Assembly: GCA_013076295.1 (NCBI GenBank)
Contig: RQOL01000729.1
Coordinates: 5,332,001 to 5,396,000, forward strand
Source of the DNA: Sanderia malayensis
Taxonomy: Eukaryota > Cnidaria > Scyphozoa > Semaeostomeae > Pelagiidae
DNA: 64,000 bases
Direction: 5' to 3'
Program-made: the position numbers and the translations under genes
The notes under the pieces: generated by a model
What the model was told of the DNA's origin: nothing
The model's input: the letters and a program-made list of their open reading frames with translations, nothing else
The model's database searches: none
In this document: positions 9,780 through 23,300 of the stretch, one piece after another
Position numbering within the stretch: the stretch's first letter is position 1
How the letters are laid out: every line of letters begins with the position of its first letter

Positions 9780-10912
9780 TTCCCGCCTTTTTATGCATGT
9801 GACGTGTATAAACCAATCGTGGGAGCTGTATAGTACAATAGAAATCCCGCCTCTGATTGTTCGCACAATTAGATTTTGCCTAATTTAATTTAGTTGTCCA
9901 AGTTATCGATAGGATATAATTATATGGAATTATTTATCGCTGAGTAAGTATTACGAATGTTGTTTTTTCTAACAACCTATCATTATAACCTAAAAATCTT
10001 TTTCATCGCTATTTCCCTTAATAATGTCAATAATTTTTGCTCTTCTTTCTATGCATTTCATGGCAAGAACAGGTTACGTGTTGCTCAGGCATCATATTTT
10101 TATCAAATACTTATTTCAAGTTTATTAATAACTATTATCTTTCTTTTCTTACCATAGTTTTGAAAGACACAAGGCTCGGTAAGAAATGAATTTATTCATT
10201 GCAGTTTTTCCTTCTCAGTATACCTCTTTAATTATTTGTTTACTTTATAAAAAGAGGCCCACTTTGGTCGATTTTCAAATAACGGACACCTCTCTTTTAC
10301 AAACTTCTTTCAATAATTATGAAATGATATCTTCGTTACCTATGATTTTTAAATGTAACCTATGTGCAGCGAGCTACTCTTTACCACAGATAAAAACATC
10401 ATTTTTGTTTTATGCATCTGGAATCTGGAATATTATGAAGAAACATTTATGGCGCCGTTTTTAACAAATTTACCCTGTAACCAAATTTGTTGAATTCTTG
10501 ATAACTGCCCTGGATTCAACAAGTTAATTTTCATTACGTACAGGTTTTCGGAGCCTCTTTTTATGATTCGTTTATTCATGTCAACAATAATTTTGATTTC
10601 AATTTACTTTCTTCCATTTTAGTAGCTGTTTACAGTACCGAAACGAGCGCAGTTTAACGTGAGGGTTTTCATAAAATTTACATTATATTCCATAGCATTA
10701 CTTTTATAATAATGATTTATTTACAACACTATACTTAACACTACCATACCCTTGAAATATATAATATTTACTTCTTTGTGTTGCAGCTTTGCACAAGGCT
10801 ATAATTATTTTCATTGTTGTTGCTATCGAGGCCATTGTCTACAAGCAATAACATTTACAATAGTATTGCGTAATTGTACTTTATACTTCTTTTTCATATC
10901 ACAACTTGCACT
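9780..10912 (+). promoter_or_regulatory. Promoter and leader exons of the Rep/helicase gene (copy 1)
   Basis: Around 9,780-9,840 there is a TGACGTG box, a GTATAAACC TATA-like element and ACCAATCG. All have counterparts in copy 2 near 26,520-26,580. Candidate leader exons, each bounded by splice signals in both copies, end at 9,943 (GTAAGT donor), lie at 10,158-10,178 and 10,623-10,658, and start at 10,787 (TTGCAG acceptor). They lead into the ATG at 10,913. If spliced in this way, an upstream reading frame from 9,924 runs through all leader exons and stops at 10,940. Copy 2 lacks that ATG and has a stop, so it is probably not a conserved protein. Confidence 0.45.
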
Positions 10913-13900
10913 ATGCCGCGCAAGACCAGGAGAAGTATAACCGGTGACAGACGCAGAAATCAAGTGCGGGATAATATGCAGCATTGCAGAGAGATCAAAC
11001 AACAGCTTCAACCTCAACAGGCAGGAAATGCGGATAACCCACTTGCAGCAGTCAACAATCTTCAACAAATGCAGCTCGAAAACCGTCAGCTAGAAGCCCC
11101 TGAATATCAGCCATTTCCGGCACAGTATCCTCTTCCAGAGATACAGCCAATGGAGATGGACATGGAACTAGAGCTTCCTATTCAGAACCAAGGGCTTCCA
11201 GCAGCAGGACAACCTATAGACATTGAGATGCAAGATGTAGTTCCAGTACCCGATGAAAATCAGATACCAGAACCAGTTGAAGATCAGCAAATGCAAGTTG
11301 AAAACCCTGTCCCCGAGAACAATGAAGCTGAAAACCTCATCCCTTTCTCCCCAATACCACACCACTTGAATAAGATGAACAGAACATGTATTCATTGTGG
11401 TGCAAAGTACTTCAAAGAAGAACTTAACTCCCGAAAGCAATACAACAAGTGTTGCATGGGAGGTTTAATCACTCTGGATCCAGTTCAACCACCTCCAAAC
11501 AGTGTCATGCATTTATACACGGGTGATACTGCCGAGTCAAAGTATTTCTTAAAGCGCTTCCGCCAATACAACTCACTAATGGCCATGGCATCATGGAAGG
11601 CTAATATTGTACGTCATGCCAGAGCTGGACCACCAGTGATCACAATTCACGGAAAGGCATATCACATGACTGGTAACTGATACAATATGATTCCAGTCAT
11701 TATCAATATAACGTATTATTTGTTTATGCTGGCTACAATTGAATTTTTTTTTCCCTAACTTATGCTTCGAATCATTAACAGGTGTAACAGAAACAGACAG
11801 ATCCAGAAAATATGCAGAACTATACATCATGGATACGCAACAAGCATTGCAGGAACGGCAAAACACTGCAGGAGAACAGCGTCTTGATTTAGACATTGTT
11901 GCACTTCTCCAGAATGAATTAATGGCAGTCAATCGATTTCCACAACATTTTCGAAGCATGGGTGAAATATTGGAGGAACAGCGGCAGCAAGCTATTGCAA
12001 ACGATCAGCCTGTTCCGACATTCAAAATGATCATCACAGGTCGCCCAAAACAAGATCGCAGATACGATAATCCCACTGCCAGAGAAATTGCAGCTATATA
12101 TACTGTACAAAATGAAGGTGCACCAAATCCTGACGACAGAGAACTGCAAGTTCAAACAAGACGCGGAGATCTCATGACGATTTACGCAACCAGTCCAAGT
12201 GCCAATCCTCTCATGTATCCATTGATGTTCTTTCACGGTGACAGAGGATACAGTTTGGACCTTCAACGATTGCCTACTGCAAATGTAAGAGATCGACAAC
12301 ACATCAATCGTGATCGCCATACCAGACTCACCCTCACCGAATACTATTTATACAGAATCCAGGTCAGGGATGCATTCTCAGCCATCCACATTGCATCACT
12401 TCTATTTCAACAGTATCTGGTAGATGCATATACGAAGATAGAAGGCAATAAACTGCACTGGATTATGAACAACCAACGTCAGCTTCGTGTTGACACATAC
12501 CGAGGCCTGATGAATCATCTCCACAGAAGAGCTGAAATCGCAAACCAGATGGCCAGGGCTAACAATCCGAATCAGCCCATACATATCGATGTTGGCCGTG
12601 TTATCATTCTACCCTCAACATTTCCAGGCAGCCAAAGAAACATGTATCAACACTTTCAAGATGCAATGACAATCGTAAGGAAGTATGGCAAGCCAGACAT
12701 CTTCCTCACAATGACTGCCAATCCCAAATGGAAGGAGATAGAAGAAAACATTTATCCGTATCAGACGGCCAGTGATCGACCAGACATTGTCACAAGAGTA
12801 TTTCAACTCAAACTCAAAGAACTACTCGAAGACATACTACACAACAACATTCTTGGACATGTCACTGCCCATGTGTATGTCATAGAATTTCAGAAGAGAG
12901 GACTACCACACGCACACATGATTCTGTTTCTTTCGCAAGCTGATAAACCCAGAACACCACTACAGGTATTGTTGACATGTACTACTAATTCTATCTCTCA
13001 TTGTTAAATTTATATCCAATGCACAGTACAACTATTCTGTACGTCATTTCTATTATAAAATTCTTAATTATCATATTCATTATCAGGTGGATCAACTGAT
13101 ATCAGCAGAGATTACAGACCCACAGGATGCAAAATACCACAAGTTGGTCCTAAAGCACATGACACATGGACCCTGTGGAAATTTAAATCCTCAGTGTGTG
13201 TGCATTGAAAACAACAAATGCAAAAAACACTTTCCAAAAGAACAAGTTGCTGACACTCAAATCAATGTCAACGGCTATCCTCTCTACAGACGACGCTGTC
13301 TTCATCCAGTCAATGTGAATGATCGCATTCTGGATGATACTTAGGTAGTGCCACACAACAGACACCTACTAATCAAATATCAGTGTCATATCAATGTGGA
13401 AATATGCAGTACAGTTAAAAGTGTCAAGTACATTTTCAAATATATCCACAAAGGACAGGATATGGCACATGTTGAAATTCTTGAAGAAAATCAACAGCAA
13501 GTACCTCAAGACATTGAACACGACAAGGGCGCCAATAAATCAACGCAGGATATATTGGACCACATGAAGCTGTCTATCGGCTTATGCAGTTCCCCATGCA
13601 CGACAAAAGCCACACAGTCAAACGGCTCTCTGTTCATCTACCATTTGAGCAACAAGTCATCTTTCATGACAATGATGACGAACAAAGGCTCAATAACATT
13701 GGTGATAGAACAACACTCACAGCATGGTTTGAACTCAACCAGCAAGATCCAGCTGCACGTCAGTACCTCTATCATGAGATACCAGAGCACTATGTCTTCC
13801 AGGAACGTTCCAAAACATGGACAGCCAGACAACGAAGAACAATGCCAATCATTGGTAGAGTAAATCAAGTGCAGCCCAGACCTTGCAAGCAAAAATTTGC

Positions 13901-15993
13901 ACTCAGACTTTTGCTATTGCATCAACGAGGAGCTACTTCATTTGAAGACCTTCGTACAGTAGAAGGTAATCTATGTGACTCCTTCAAAGATGCAGCATTA
14001 GCTCTAGGGCTATTAGAAGATGATCCCGAAGTCACACGTTGCCTTGATGAAGCTGTGATCTTCAATATGCCTTCGCAACTCAGACATTTGTTTGCATCAT
14101 TGCTACTCTTTCAAACGCCATCAGACATCAGAACTCTCTTCAATGCCTTCAAAGAAGCAATGAGTGAAGACTTTGTCAGACGTGATCAACTTAACAATCC
14201 AGACATAACCTTCCAAGACAGACACATGTATCAATGTCTACATGATATTGACAACAATTTGAAGGTTCATGGTTTGTCCATCACAAATTACGATCACCTT
14301 CCTCAGCTACCGGCCCACTTTGTCATTCAAGAACAAGGTGATTTACAACTTAACATGATGATATTCACTGTAATAATTTAGCCAACATGTACTTCTATTT
14401 ATCCCAAATGAAACTGTTGTTTATGTTTTCAGAGGAAGATCACATGGATGTTGAAAACGAAAGAGAGCAAGGAGAAGAAATGCGCACTGCATTGAATCCA
14501 GAACAACGAGTTGTTTACACAGCCATTATTCAAGCAATTGAAGCGCAATCAGAACAAAACTGTCACTTTCTGGACGGACCAGCTGGCACAGGGAAAACAT
14601 TTCTCTACAACACGTTGGTTCGTAACCTTCATGCATCTGGGCACAAAGTTCAGTGTATGGCTTGGTCAGGAATTGCAGCTACACTGCTTATTGACGGCAG
14701 AACATCGCATTCGCAATTCCAAATTCCAATACCATTGAAGCTGGAATCAACATGCAATGTCAAGAGACAGAACCGAAGAGCACAAGTGTTGCGTGAAACA
14801 ACCCTGTTTATATGGGATGAAGCTTCAATGATACCAGCATTGGCATTACAAGCAGTTGACAGACTGCTTCGGGATATCACAAGAGTTGACAAGCCATTTG
14901 GTGGCAAATTCATGTTACTTGGTGGCGATTTCATACAGGTCCTACCTGTTGTTCACAAAGCAGGAAGGGAGAAAATCGTATCAGGGAGTCTTAAATCATA
15001 TCAAATCAGTGATTTGTGGGCACAGTTTCAACAACATCGCCTGCACACAAACACGAGAGCTGTTCAAGATGAATCTTACAGAGAATTCTCAGAATGGCTC
15101 CTAAGACTCGGCAATAAACAAGAACCACATGATGCACTTGACACTATCACTTTGCCACATCAAATATGCACATCTTCGCAAGAGGAAATGCTCAACTTTA
15201 TATATCCCCAGCCTAATACACCACAGTCGCACCTCATGCTGGATCCGGTAACCATGTCAGAACGTTGTTGTCTTACCCCAAAGAATGACTTTTCACATCA
15301 AATCAGTGACATCATTCTGGAAAGACTACAAACTCCTGAAAGAACATACTACAGCACAGACAGTGTGATAACAGAGGATCCAGATGAGGAGCCTGCATAT
15401 CCAATTGAGTTTCTCAACAATCTAACTCCTAATGGAATGCCATTACATCGACTTAGACTCGAGGTATAATTTACCTATATGTGCTAATTATACATTAGTT
15501 CTACACTTATTTTAAATATTAATAATGGTCCTTCGATGATACACATCGTTATCTCGAACATTCTTTATTATAGGTTGGTGCAACAATTATTCTTCTGAGG
15601 AATCTAAGTCCAAAGAAAGGTCTTTGCAATGGCACAAGACTCATTGTACGCCATCTCCGACGTAACGTGATCACAGCAGAGATCATCACGAAGGAACACA
15701 GAGGCCAGCAGGTCATGATTCCCAGAATAACATTGTCAACACAGGACAGTGAGATGCCGTTCAACATCAAGCAACGGCAATTTCCTGTCAGGCTAGCATA
15801 CTGCCTTACTATCAACAAGGCACAGGGACAATCTCTGAGGTATGTTGGTTTGTATTTACCTGAGCCTGTGTTCACACATGGTCAGTTATATGTGGCCATG
15901 TCCAGAGCAACATCATTTGAGGGGCTCAAAGTATTCCTCCCAGAGGAAACACACAGGAAGACAAAAAACATTGTCTTCCAAGAAGTCCTGTAA
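10913..15993 (+). pseudogene. Helitron Rep/helicase (RepHel), copy 1, broken
   Basis: Five coding exons: 10,913-11,672, 11,782-12,965, 13,087-14,337, 14,433-15,463 and 15,574-15,993, all with GT-AG introns of about 95-121 bp; the spliced length would be about 1,550 aa. Exon 1 ends in a cysteine cluster (CIHCGAKYF ... CCMGG). Exon 2 holds the Helitron Rep N-terminal region (GKPDIFLTMTANPKW) and the HUH metal-binding motif LPHAHM (HAH at 12,909-12,917). Exon 3 has the two catalytic tyrosines in KYIFKYIHKG. Exons 4-5 are a PIF1-family helicase: Walker A GPAGTGKT, WDEASM, GGDFIQVLPV, NKAQGQS and YVAMSRAT. Lesions are a TAG at 13,342-13,344 (a Trp codon in copy 2), a 1-nt deletion near 13,528 and a TAA at 13,536-13,538, all in exon 3. 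Activity would be nicking and rolling-circle strand transfer in the nucleus. Confidence 0.93.
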
Positions 15994-17610
15994 AGGTCTT
16001 CACAAACTTTTGAGCATAAATTGCGTTGGTCACAGAGGGTGTCAGTCTACCAAAATGCACATACACAAATTACGGGGCTCAGATTGTGGTTCTAGCGGAT
16101 CGGCATTGCACTACAGTGTGATGTTCCCGGTTGTGCTATCAGCACAACACTCAGAAAGCAAAGCCGTAAAAGCTTTGAACATTGCTGGTTTGCCACGCCA
16201 CTCCAGTCAATAAGATCCGCCAAGAACGATCCGCACACTTTCACAGCACTCCAGTGTCCGGGGTGTTCGCCAACAGCAACAACACGAACTGGGTCCTCGG
16301 TAGCACCCGTATCAGAAGAGATATGCTTTGCCATGCTCTCCGATATTGCCTATGGGAGTATGGCTTTCCTTTTCTCTGCGAAAACTGCAATCTCTCCATT
16401 TACCATAACTGTTTTAACAATAATTATCATTGGATTACCCTCCTCTCAACCAATTAACTCATTTACTTATTCATTATAACAATAAAGATGACCCGATATT
16501 ATTTAGTATTCCAACTTTGAATTGCATTTTTCATGAAAAAGGAAACCTCGAACAAAGGTTACCCCTTGAAGTTGGTGTTCGAGCTTTAAACTAATGTAAC
16601 CGGCAATCTTCTTTTTTTACTACTACCAAACTTAATCGTGAAAACGCATTAATGTGTGCCACGTGAGTATGAATTCCTATTGAACAATGCTGTCAACATC
16701 GCTGAACACTCCACATGATGAAGAAATCAATACTATTTACAGACGGGACAAATTATCTCTCATTCATGTTCACTATTCCATTTATAAAACATGAACATTA
16801 AATGGACATCAGAAGTATGTGTACATATTTATTCATGCATGTTAAAGCTCATGTTTACCTTTATGAAATTGTATGCCAAAAGTTTTTTATAGTCGTGTGT
16901 AGCACATAGTTTAAGCTATCATGAATGATACTTACTTTTTACTGTTTATGTACTAATACATTATATGCAAAAACAATGCAGTATTAATCTACTCTCTTCT
17001 AATTTACCGAGCTTCGTCAATGTGCGTTCTTAATGAGATGCATTTCTGCTCTTCTTTTTTGCCAATAATAGCCCTTTATCGGCCATTGAAACGAGGTCGT
17101 TGAGAAACTTTGGCCTCTCTTCCATCAATGCTCAACGATAACTTTTGAAATATGAATTTGAAACAGCTTGGCTTTGCATCACAAAAAGATCATCAAACAG
17201 GACAACTTATAATTGGGAAACTATTTCCAAATTTACAGGGGACATTTTCAATGTATGTTACAGGTAATACACTTATACTTGATTTTTAACTTATTCCCAA
17301 TTCAATTTCATTAAATTGTTAAGCCATCTTAATTTTCGTTATTTAATACCTTTATAGTTTATTTGCTTCCAAAATAGATGTTTCATGCCCTGACTACATG
17401 TGCTTGCCAGTCTTAGCTTGGATTTAAACTATTTCTTGAAGTATTTACCAATTTATTGAACCCTTTTGTTCATTGCCTGCATGTATGTGTCACAAGAAAG
17501 ATATATTGACATCCCCATCAAACTATTGTTATTTTCAATACTGATGATGGATGAAGCATTCGTAGACCAGTGGAAAAATGATTTTCACTCAGTTTGCATT
17601 TCAAACATCT
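15994..17610. other. 3' flank of RepHel copy 1, no gene
   Basis: Conserved with copy 2 (18,640-20,368) but without a shared open frame. It contains a short hairpin near 16,130-16,148 (GTTGTGCT-ATC-AGCACAAC) and repeated phrases such as CCCTTGAAGTTGGTGTTCGAGC. No CTAG terminus preceded by a GC hairpin is found here, although one would be expected for a complete Helitron of this family. Confidence 0.6.
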
Positions 17611-17634
17611 TTTTTCATCGAAAATACGAAAAAA

Positions 17635-18250
17635 ACATACTATACCTACATACTATACCTAGATACCTACATACCTACATACATACATACATACATACAT
17701 ACCTACATACATACATACATACATACATACCTTGGCGCACTTCGTGCGCTGCATTCGCTTCGCTCATGCCTCATTCAACCCCACGTACAATGGGTTAGCT
17801 CGCTGCGCTCGCCTGTCTATCTATTGTCAAGAAACATTGACTGATAGGGCACACTTCGTGCGCTGCATTCGCTTATGCTCATGCCTCTTTCAACCCCACT
17901 TACAATGGGTTGGCTCGCTGCGCTCGCCTGCCTATGTATTATAAGGAAACATTGACTGATAGGGCGCACTTCGTGCGCTGCATTCGCTTACGCTCATGCC
18001 TCTTTCAATCCCACTTACAATGGGTTAGCTCGCTACGCTCGCCTGTGTATCTATTATCAAGAAACATTGACTGATAGGGCGCACTCCGTGCGCTGCATTC
18101 GCTTTCGCTCATGCCCCTTTCAGCCCCACGTACAATGGGTTAGCTCGCTGCGCTCGCCTGTCTATCTATTATCAACAAACATTGATTGATAGGGCGCACT
18201 TCGTGCGCTGCATTCGCTTACGCTCATGCCTTTTTCAGCCCCACTTTCAA
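17635..18250 (-). repeat. Palindrome centre: (CATA)n and about 4.5 units of the 114-bp satellite
   Basis: CATACTATACCTA and CATACATA repeats (17,635-17,731) are followed by inverted-orientation 114-bp units (17,732-18,250). This is where copy 1 and copy 2 meet, tail to tail. The satellite orientation agrees with copy 2. The one continuous frame through the array arises because 114 is a multiple of three. Confidence 0.85.
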
Positions 18251-20368
18251 CCCCACATTGTTATTTTACCGGTGTCCCATATAAGTCTATTATAATTAGG
18301 CAATAACCTGACACAAAAACTGCTTGAATTACAATGTGATAGAAACTTACATTAACAGAGTTCTCAGCCCATGAGTTCTTTAAGGTTTCCATTGACATTT
18401 CATGCATAGTGTAGTAAATGTTTGTTTCGGTCATTTTACATTTGCTTCGTGTGAATAGCAAGCATTAGTGACATTGACAGCTTTGGTTAAGCACTTCAGT
18501 ATTTGCTTCACTAAGAATCATAGAGGAAAAAAGGAAGAATTAATAATCAATGAAATGGCCATATGATAGTTACAGGATAATAGGACAACATGATAGTTGT
18601 GCAGCCATAATGATCAATAGTCCTTGTGGATTACATGGAAGATGTTTGAAAAGCAAAATTAGTAAAAATTATCTTTCCACTGGTTTATGAATAGGTACTT
18701 CATCCATCATCAATATTGAAGATAAAAATAGCTTCATGGGGATGTCAATATACTTTGCTTGTGACACATGAAGGCAATGAACAGTAAAGAATCCATAAAT
18801 TGGTAAATACTTAGAATACTAATAGAGAATCATTTTAAATCCAAGCTAACATTTGCAGGCACATGTAGTCAGGGCATAAAAGATTTATTTTAGAAGCAAG
18901 TAAACCATAAAGGTATAAAATAACTAATCCAAATTTTCGATTTCGTTGCAATCAGTAAAGTGAAGTTTGCATGGCCTAACAAAAATTAAGATGGTTTAAC
19001 AACTTCAGGAAATTGAATTGGGAATAAGTTAAAAATAAGATAAAAGTGTGTTACCTGTAAGATACATTGAATATGTCCCGTGTAAATTTGGAAACAGTTT
19101 CCCAACTATAAGTTGTTCTGTTAACGATCTTTCTGTGATGCCATGCCAAGCTGTTTCAAATTCTTATTTTAAAAGTTAGCGGCGTTACCGGTACGGTAGC
19201 CATTGATGGAAAAGAGGCTAAAATTATTTAAATGGCAACATAACGACCTCTTTTCAATGGGGGATAAAGTGTTATTATTGGCAAAGAAGGACTGCAGAAG
19301 TGCATCTCATTTAGAGCGGACATTGATGAAGTTTAGTAAATTTGAACAGAGAGTACATTAATCCTACACTGTTTTGGTATATAATATATTAGTACATAAA
19401 CGGTAACAAAGTAAGTGTTAGTGACGATAGCTTCAATTATGTGATATACACCACTATAAAAACCTTTGGCATACAATATCATAAAGGAAAGCATGGGCTT
19501 TCACATGCACGAAAAAATGTACACAAACTTCTAATGCCCATTTAACGTTCATGATTTATAAATCGATAGTGAACATCAATGAGAGATAATTGGTCCCGTC
19601 TGTAGATTGTATTGATGTCTTCATTCATCATGTGGAGTGTCCGGTGATGTTGACAGCTTTGTTGAATAGGAATTCACACTCTTGTCGCACATATCAAGGA
19701 TACGTCTCTTTGTCTTGTTCATCGTTCGTTCTCACCATTGAGTTTGGTTATAGTAAAAAAAGAAGATTGCCGGTTACATTAGTTTAAAGCCCGAACACCA
19801 ACTTCAAGGGGTAACCTTTGTTCGAGGTTTCCTTGTTCATGAAAACTGCAACTTAAATTTGGGAGATTACATAATAAGGGGTGAGCCATATTGTTATAAT
19901 AAATAAGGACATGAGAAGAGGATAATCCAATGCTAATTCTTGTTAAAACAACTATGGTTAATGGAGAGATTGCAGTTTTCACAGAGAAAAGGAAAGCCAT
20001 ACTCCCATAGGCAATATCGGAGAGCATGGCAAAGCATACCTCCTCTGATACGGGTGCTACCGAGGACCCAGATCGTGTTGTTGCTGTTGGCGAACACCCC
20101 CGGACACTGGAATGTTGTGAAAGTGTCCGGATCGTTCTTGGCAGATCTTATTGACTGGAGTGGCGTGGCAAACCACCAATGTTCAAAGCTTTTAACGGCT
20201 TTGCTTTCTGAGTGTTGTGCTGATAGCACAACAGGGAACATCACACTGTAGTGCAATGCCGATCCGCTAGAACCACAATCTGAGCCCCGTAATTTGTGTA
20301 TGTGCATTTTGGTAGACTGACACCCTCTGTGAGCAACGCAATTTATGCTCAAAAGTTTGTGAAGACCT
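18251..20368. other. 3' flank of RepHel copy 2, no gene
   Basis: From about 18,640 this is the inverted counterpart of 15,994-17,610. Bases 18,251-18,640 have no counterpart in copy 1 and adjoin the satellite. I see no convincing open frame. The hairpin with arms GTTGTGCT/AGCACAAC recurs near 20,213-20,232. Confidence 0.6.
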
Positions 20369-23300
20369 CTATAGGACTTCTTGGAAGACAATATTTTTTG
20401 TCTTCATGTGTGTTTCCTCTGGGAGGAATACTTTAAGCCCGTCAAATGATGTTGCTCTGGACATGGCCACATATAACTGACCATGTGTGAACACGGGTTC
20501 AGGTAAATACAAACCAACATACCTCAGAGATTGTCCCTGTGCCTTGTTGATAGTAAGGCAGTATGCTAGTCTGACTGGAAATTGCCATCGCTTGATGTTG
20601 AACGGCATCTCAGTGTCCTGTGTTGACATTGTTATTCTGGGAATCATGACCTGCTGGCCTCTGTGTTCCTTCGTGATGATCTCTGCTGTGATCACGTTAC
20701 GTCGGAGATGGCGTACAATGAGTCTTGTGCCATTGCAAAGACCTTTCTTTGGATTTAGATTCCTCAGAAGAATGATTGTTGCACCAACCTATAATAAGGA
20801 ATATTCGAGATTGCGAAGTGTATCATGGAAGGACCATTATTAATATTTAAACTAAGTGTAGAACTAATGTATAATTAGTACATATAGAAAAATTATACCT
20901 TGAGTCTAAGTTGATGCAATGGCATTCCGTTAGGAGTTAGATTGTTGAGAAACTCAATTGGATATGCCGCCTCCTCATCTGGATCCTCTGTTATCACACT
21001 GTCTGTGCTGTAGTATGTTCTTTCAGGAGTTTGTAGTCTTTCCAGAATGATGTCATTGATTTGATGTGAAAAGTCATTCTTTGGGGTAAGACAACAACGT
21101 TCTGACATAGTTATCGGATCCAACATGAGGTGGGACTGTGGTGTGTTTGGCTGGGGATATATGAAGTTGAGCATTTCCTCCTGCGAAGATGTGCATATTT
21201 GATGTGGCAAAGTGATATTGTCAAGTGCATCATGTGGTTCTTGTTTGTTGCCAAGTCTTAGGAGCCATTCTGAGAATTCTCTGTACGACTCATCTTGAAC
21301 AGCTCTCATGTTTGTGTGCAGGCGATGTTGTTGAAACTGTGCCCACAAATCACTGATTTGATATGATTTAAGACTCTCTGATACAATTTTCTCTCTTCCT
21401 GCTTTGGGGACAACAGGTAGAACTTGTCTGAAATCACCACCAAGTAACATGAATTTGCCACCAAATGGCTTGTCAATTCTTGTGATATCCCGAAGCAGTC
21501 TGTCAACTGCTTGTAATGCCAATGCTGGTATCATTGAAGCTTCATCCCATATGAACAGGGTTGTTTCACGCAACACTTGTGCTCTTCGGCTCTGTCTCTT
21601 GACATTGCATGTTGATTCCAGCTTCAATGGTATTGGAATTTGGAATTGTGAATGTGATGTTCTTCCGTTAATAAGCAGTGTAGCTGCAATTCCTGACCAA
21701 GCCATGCACTGAACTTTGTGTCCAGATGCATGAAGATTACGAACCAACGTGTTGTAGAGAAATGTTTTCCCTGTGCCAGCTGGTCCGTCCAGAAAGTGAC
21801 AGTTTTGTTCTGATTGCGCCTCAATTGCCTGAATAATGGCTGTGTGTACCACTTGTTGTTCTGGATTCAATGCAGCGCGCATTTCTTCTCCTTGCTCTCT
21901 TTCGTTTTCAACATCCATGTGATCTTCCTCTGAAAACATAAACAATAGTTAATTTGGTAGAAATAGAAGTATATATTGGCTACTTTATTACAGTGAATAT
22001 CATCATGTTAAGTTGTTAATCACCTTGTTCTGGAATGATAAAGTCGGTTGGTAGCTGAGGAAGGTGATCGTAATTCGTGATGGACAAACCATGAACCTTC
22101 AAATTGTTGTCAATATCATGTAGACATTGATACATGTGTCTGTCTTGGAAGGTTATGTCTGGATTGTTGAGTTGATCACGTCTTTCAAAATCTTCACTCA
22201 TTGCTTCTTTGAAGGCGTTGAAGAGAGTCCTGATGTCTGATGGCGTTTGAAAGAGTAGCAATGATGCAAACAACTGTCTGAGTTGTGAAGCCATATTGAA
22301 GATGACAGCTTCATCAAGACAACGTGTGACTTCGGCATCATCTTCTAATAGCCCTAGAGCTAATGCTGCATCTTTAAAGGAATCACATAGATTACCTTCT
22401 ACTGTACGAAGGTCTTCAAATGAAGTAGCTCCTCGTTGATGCAATAGCAAAAGTCTGAGCGGAATTTTTGCTCGCAAGGTCTCGGCTGCACTTGAGTTAC
22501 TCTACCAATGATTGGCATTGTTCTTCGTTGTCTGGGTGTCCATGTTTTTGAACGCTCCTGGAAGACATAATGCTCTGGTATCTCATGATAGAGGTACTGG
22601 TGTGCAGCTGGATTTTGCTGGTTGAGTTCAAACCATGCTGTGAGTGTTGTTCTATCACCAATGTTGTTGAGTCTTTGTTTGTCATCATTGTCATGAAAGA
22701 TGACTTGTTGCTCAAATGGTAGATGAACAGAGAGCCGTTTGACTGTGTGGCTTTTGTCGTGCATGGGGAACTGCAGAAGCCGAAAGACAGCTTCATGTGG
22801 TCCAATATATCTTGCATTGATGTATTGGCGCACCTCGTCATGTTCAATGTCTTGAGGTACTTGCTGTTGATTTTCTTCAAGAATTTCAACATGTGCCATA
22901 TCATGTCCTTTGTGGATATATTTGAAAATGTACTTGACACTTTTTACTGTACTGCATATTTCCACGTTGATATGACACTGATATTTGATGAGTAGGTGAC
23001 TGTTGTGTGGCACTACCCACGTATCATCCAAAATGCGATTATTCACAATGACTGGATGGAGACAGCGTCGTCTGTAGAGAGGATAGCCGTTGACATTGAT
23101 TTGAGTGTCAGCAACTTGTTCTTTTGGAAAGCGCTTTTTGCAAGTGTTGTTTTCCATCCACACGCACTGAGGATTTAAAGCTCCACAGGGTACATGTGTC
23201 ATGTGTTTTAGGACCAAGTTGTGGTATTTTGCATCCTGTGGGTCTGGAATCTCTGCTGATATCAGTTGATCCACCTGACAATGAATATAATAAACAATTG

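Larger units (their letters stand above)
5039..17610 (+). mobile_element. Autonomous Helitron, copy 1 (left arm of the palindrome)
   Basis: It starts with TC at 5,039 abutting the CTAG of the previous Helitron. In order it has the 5' block (to about 5,830), TAG/TATG repeats, 114-bp satellite units, a small spliced gene (8,523-9,077) and a five-exon Rep/helicase gene (10,913-15,993). Similarity to copy 2 (inverted, 18,640-32,702) runs through all of these and stops near 17,610. No CTAG hairpin is found at that point, so the 3' end is lost or was altered when the two copies became joined. Keeping the 5' block and satellites in the element rests on both copies having the same order. Confidence 0.7.

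Noticed and set aside
10752..10940. A cysteine-rich upstream frame running through the RepHel leader exons
   Set aside because: Open in copy 1 only; copy 2 lacks the ATG and has a stop, so it is not conserved.
17732..18250. CRISPR-like array of regularly spaced repeats
   Set aside because: The units are contiguous satellite repeats without unique spacers, in a eukaryotic transposon setting.
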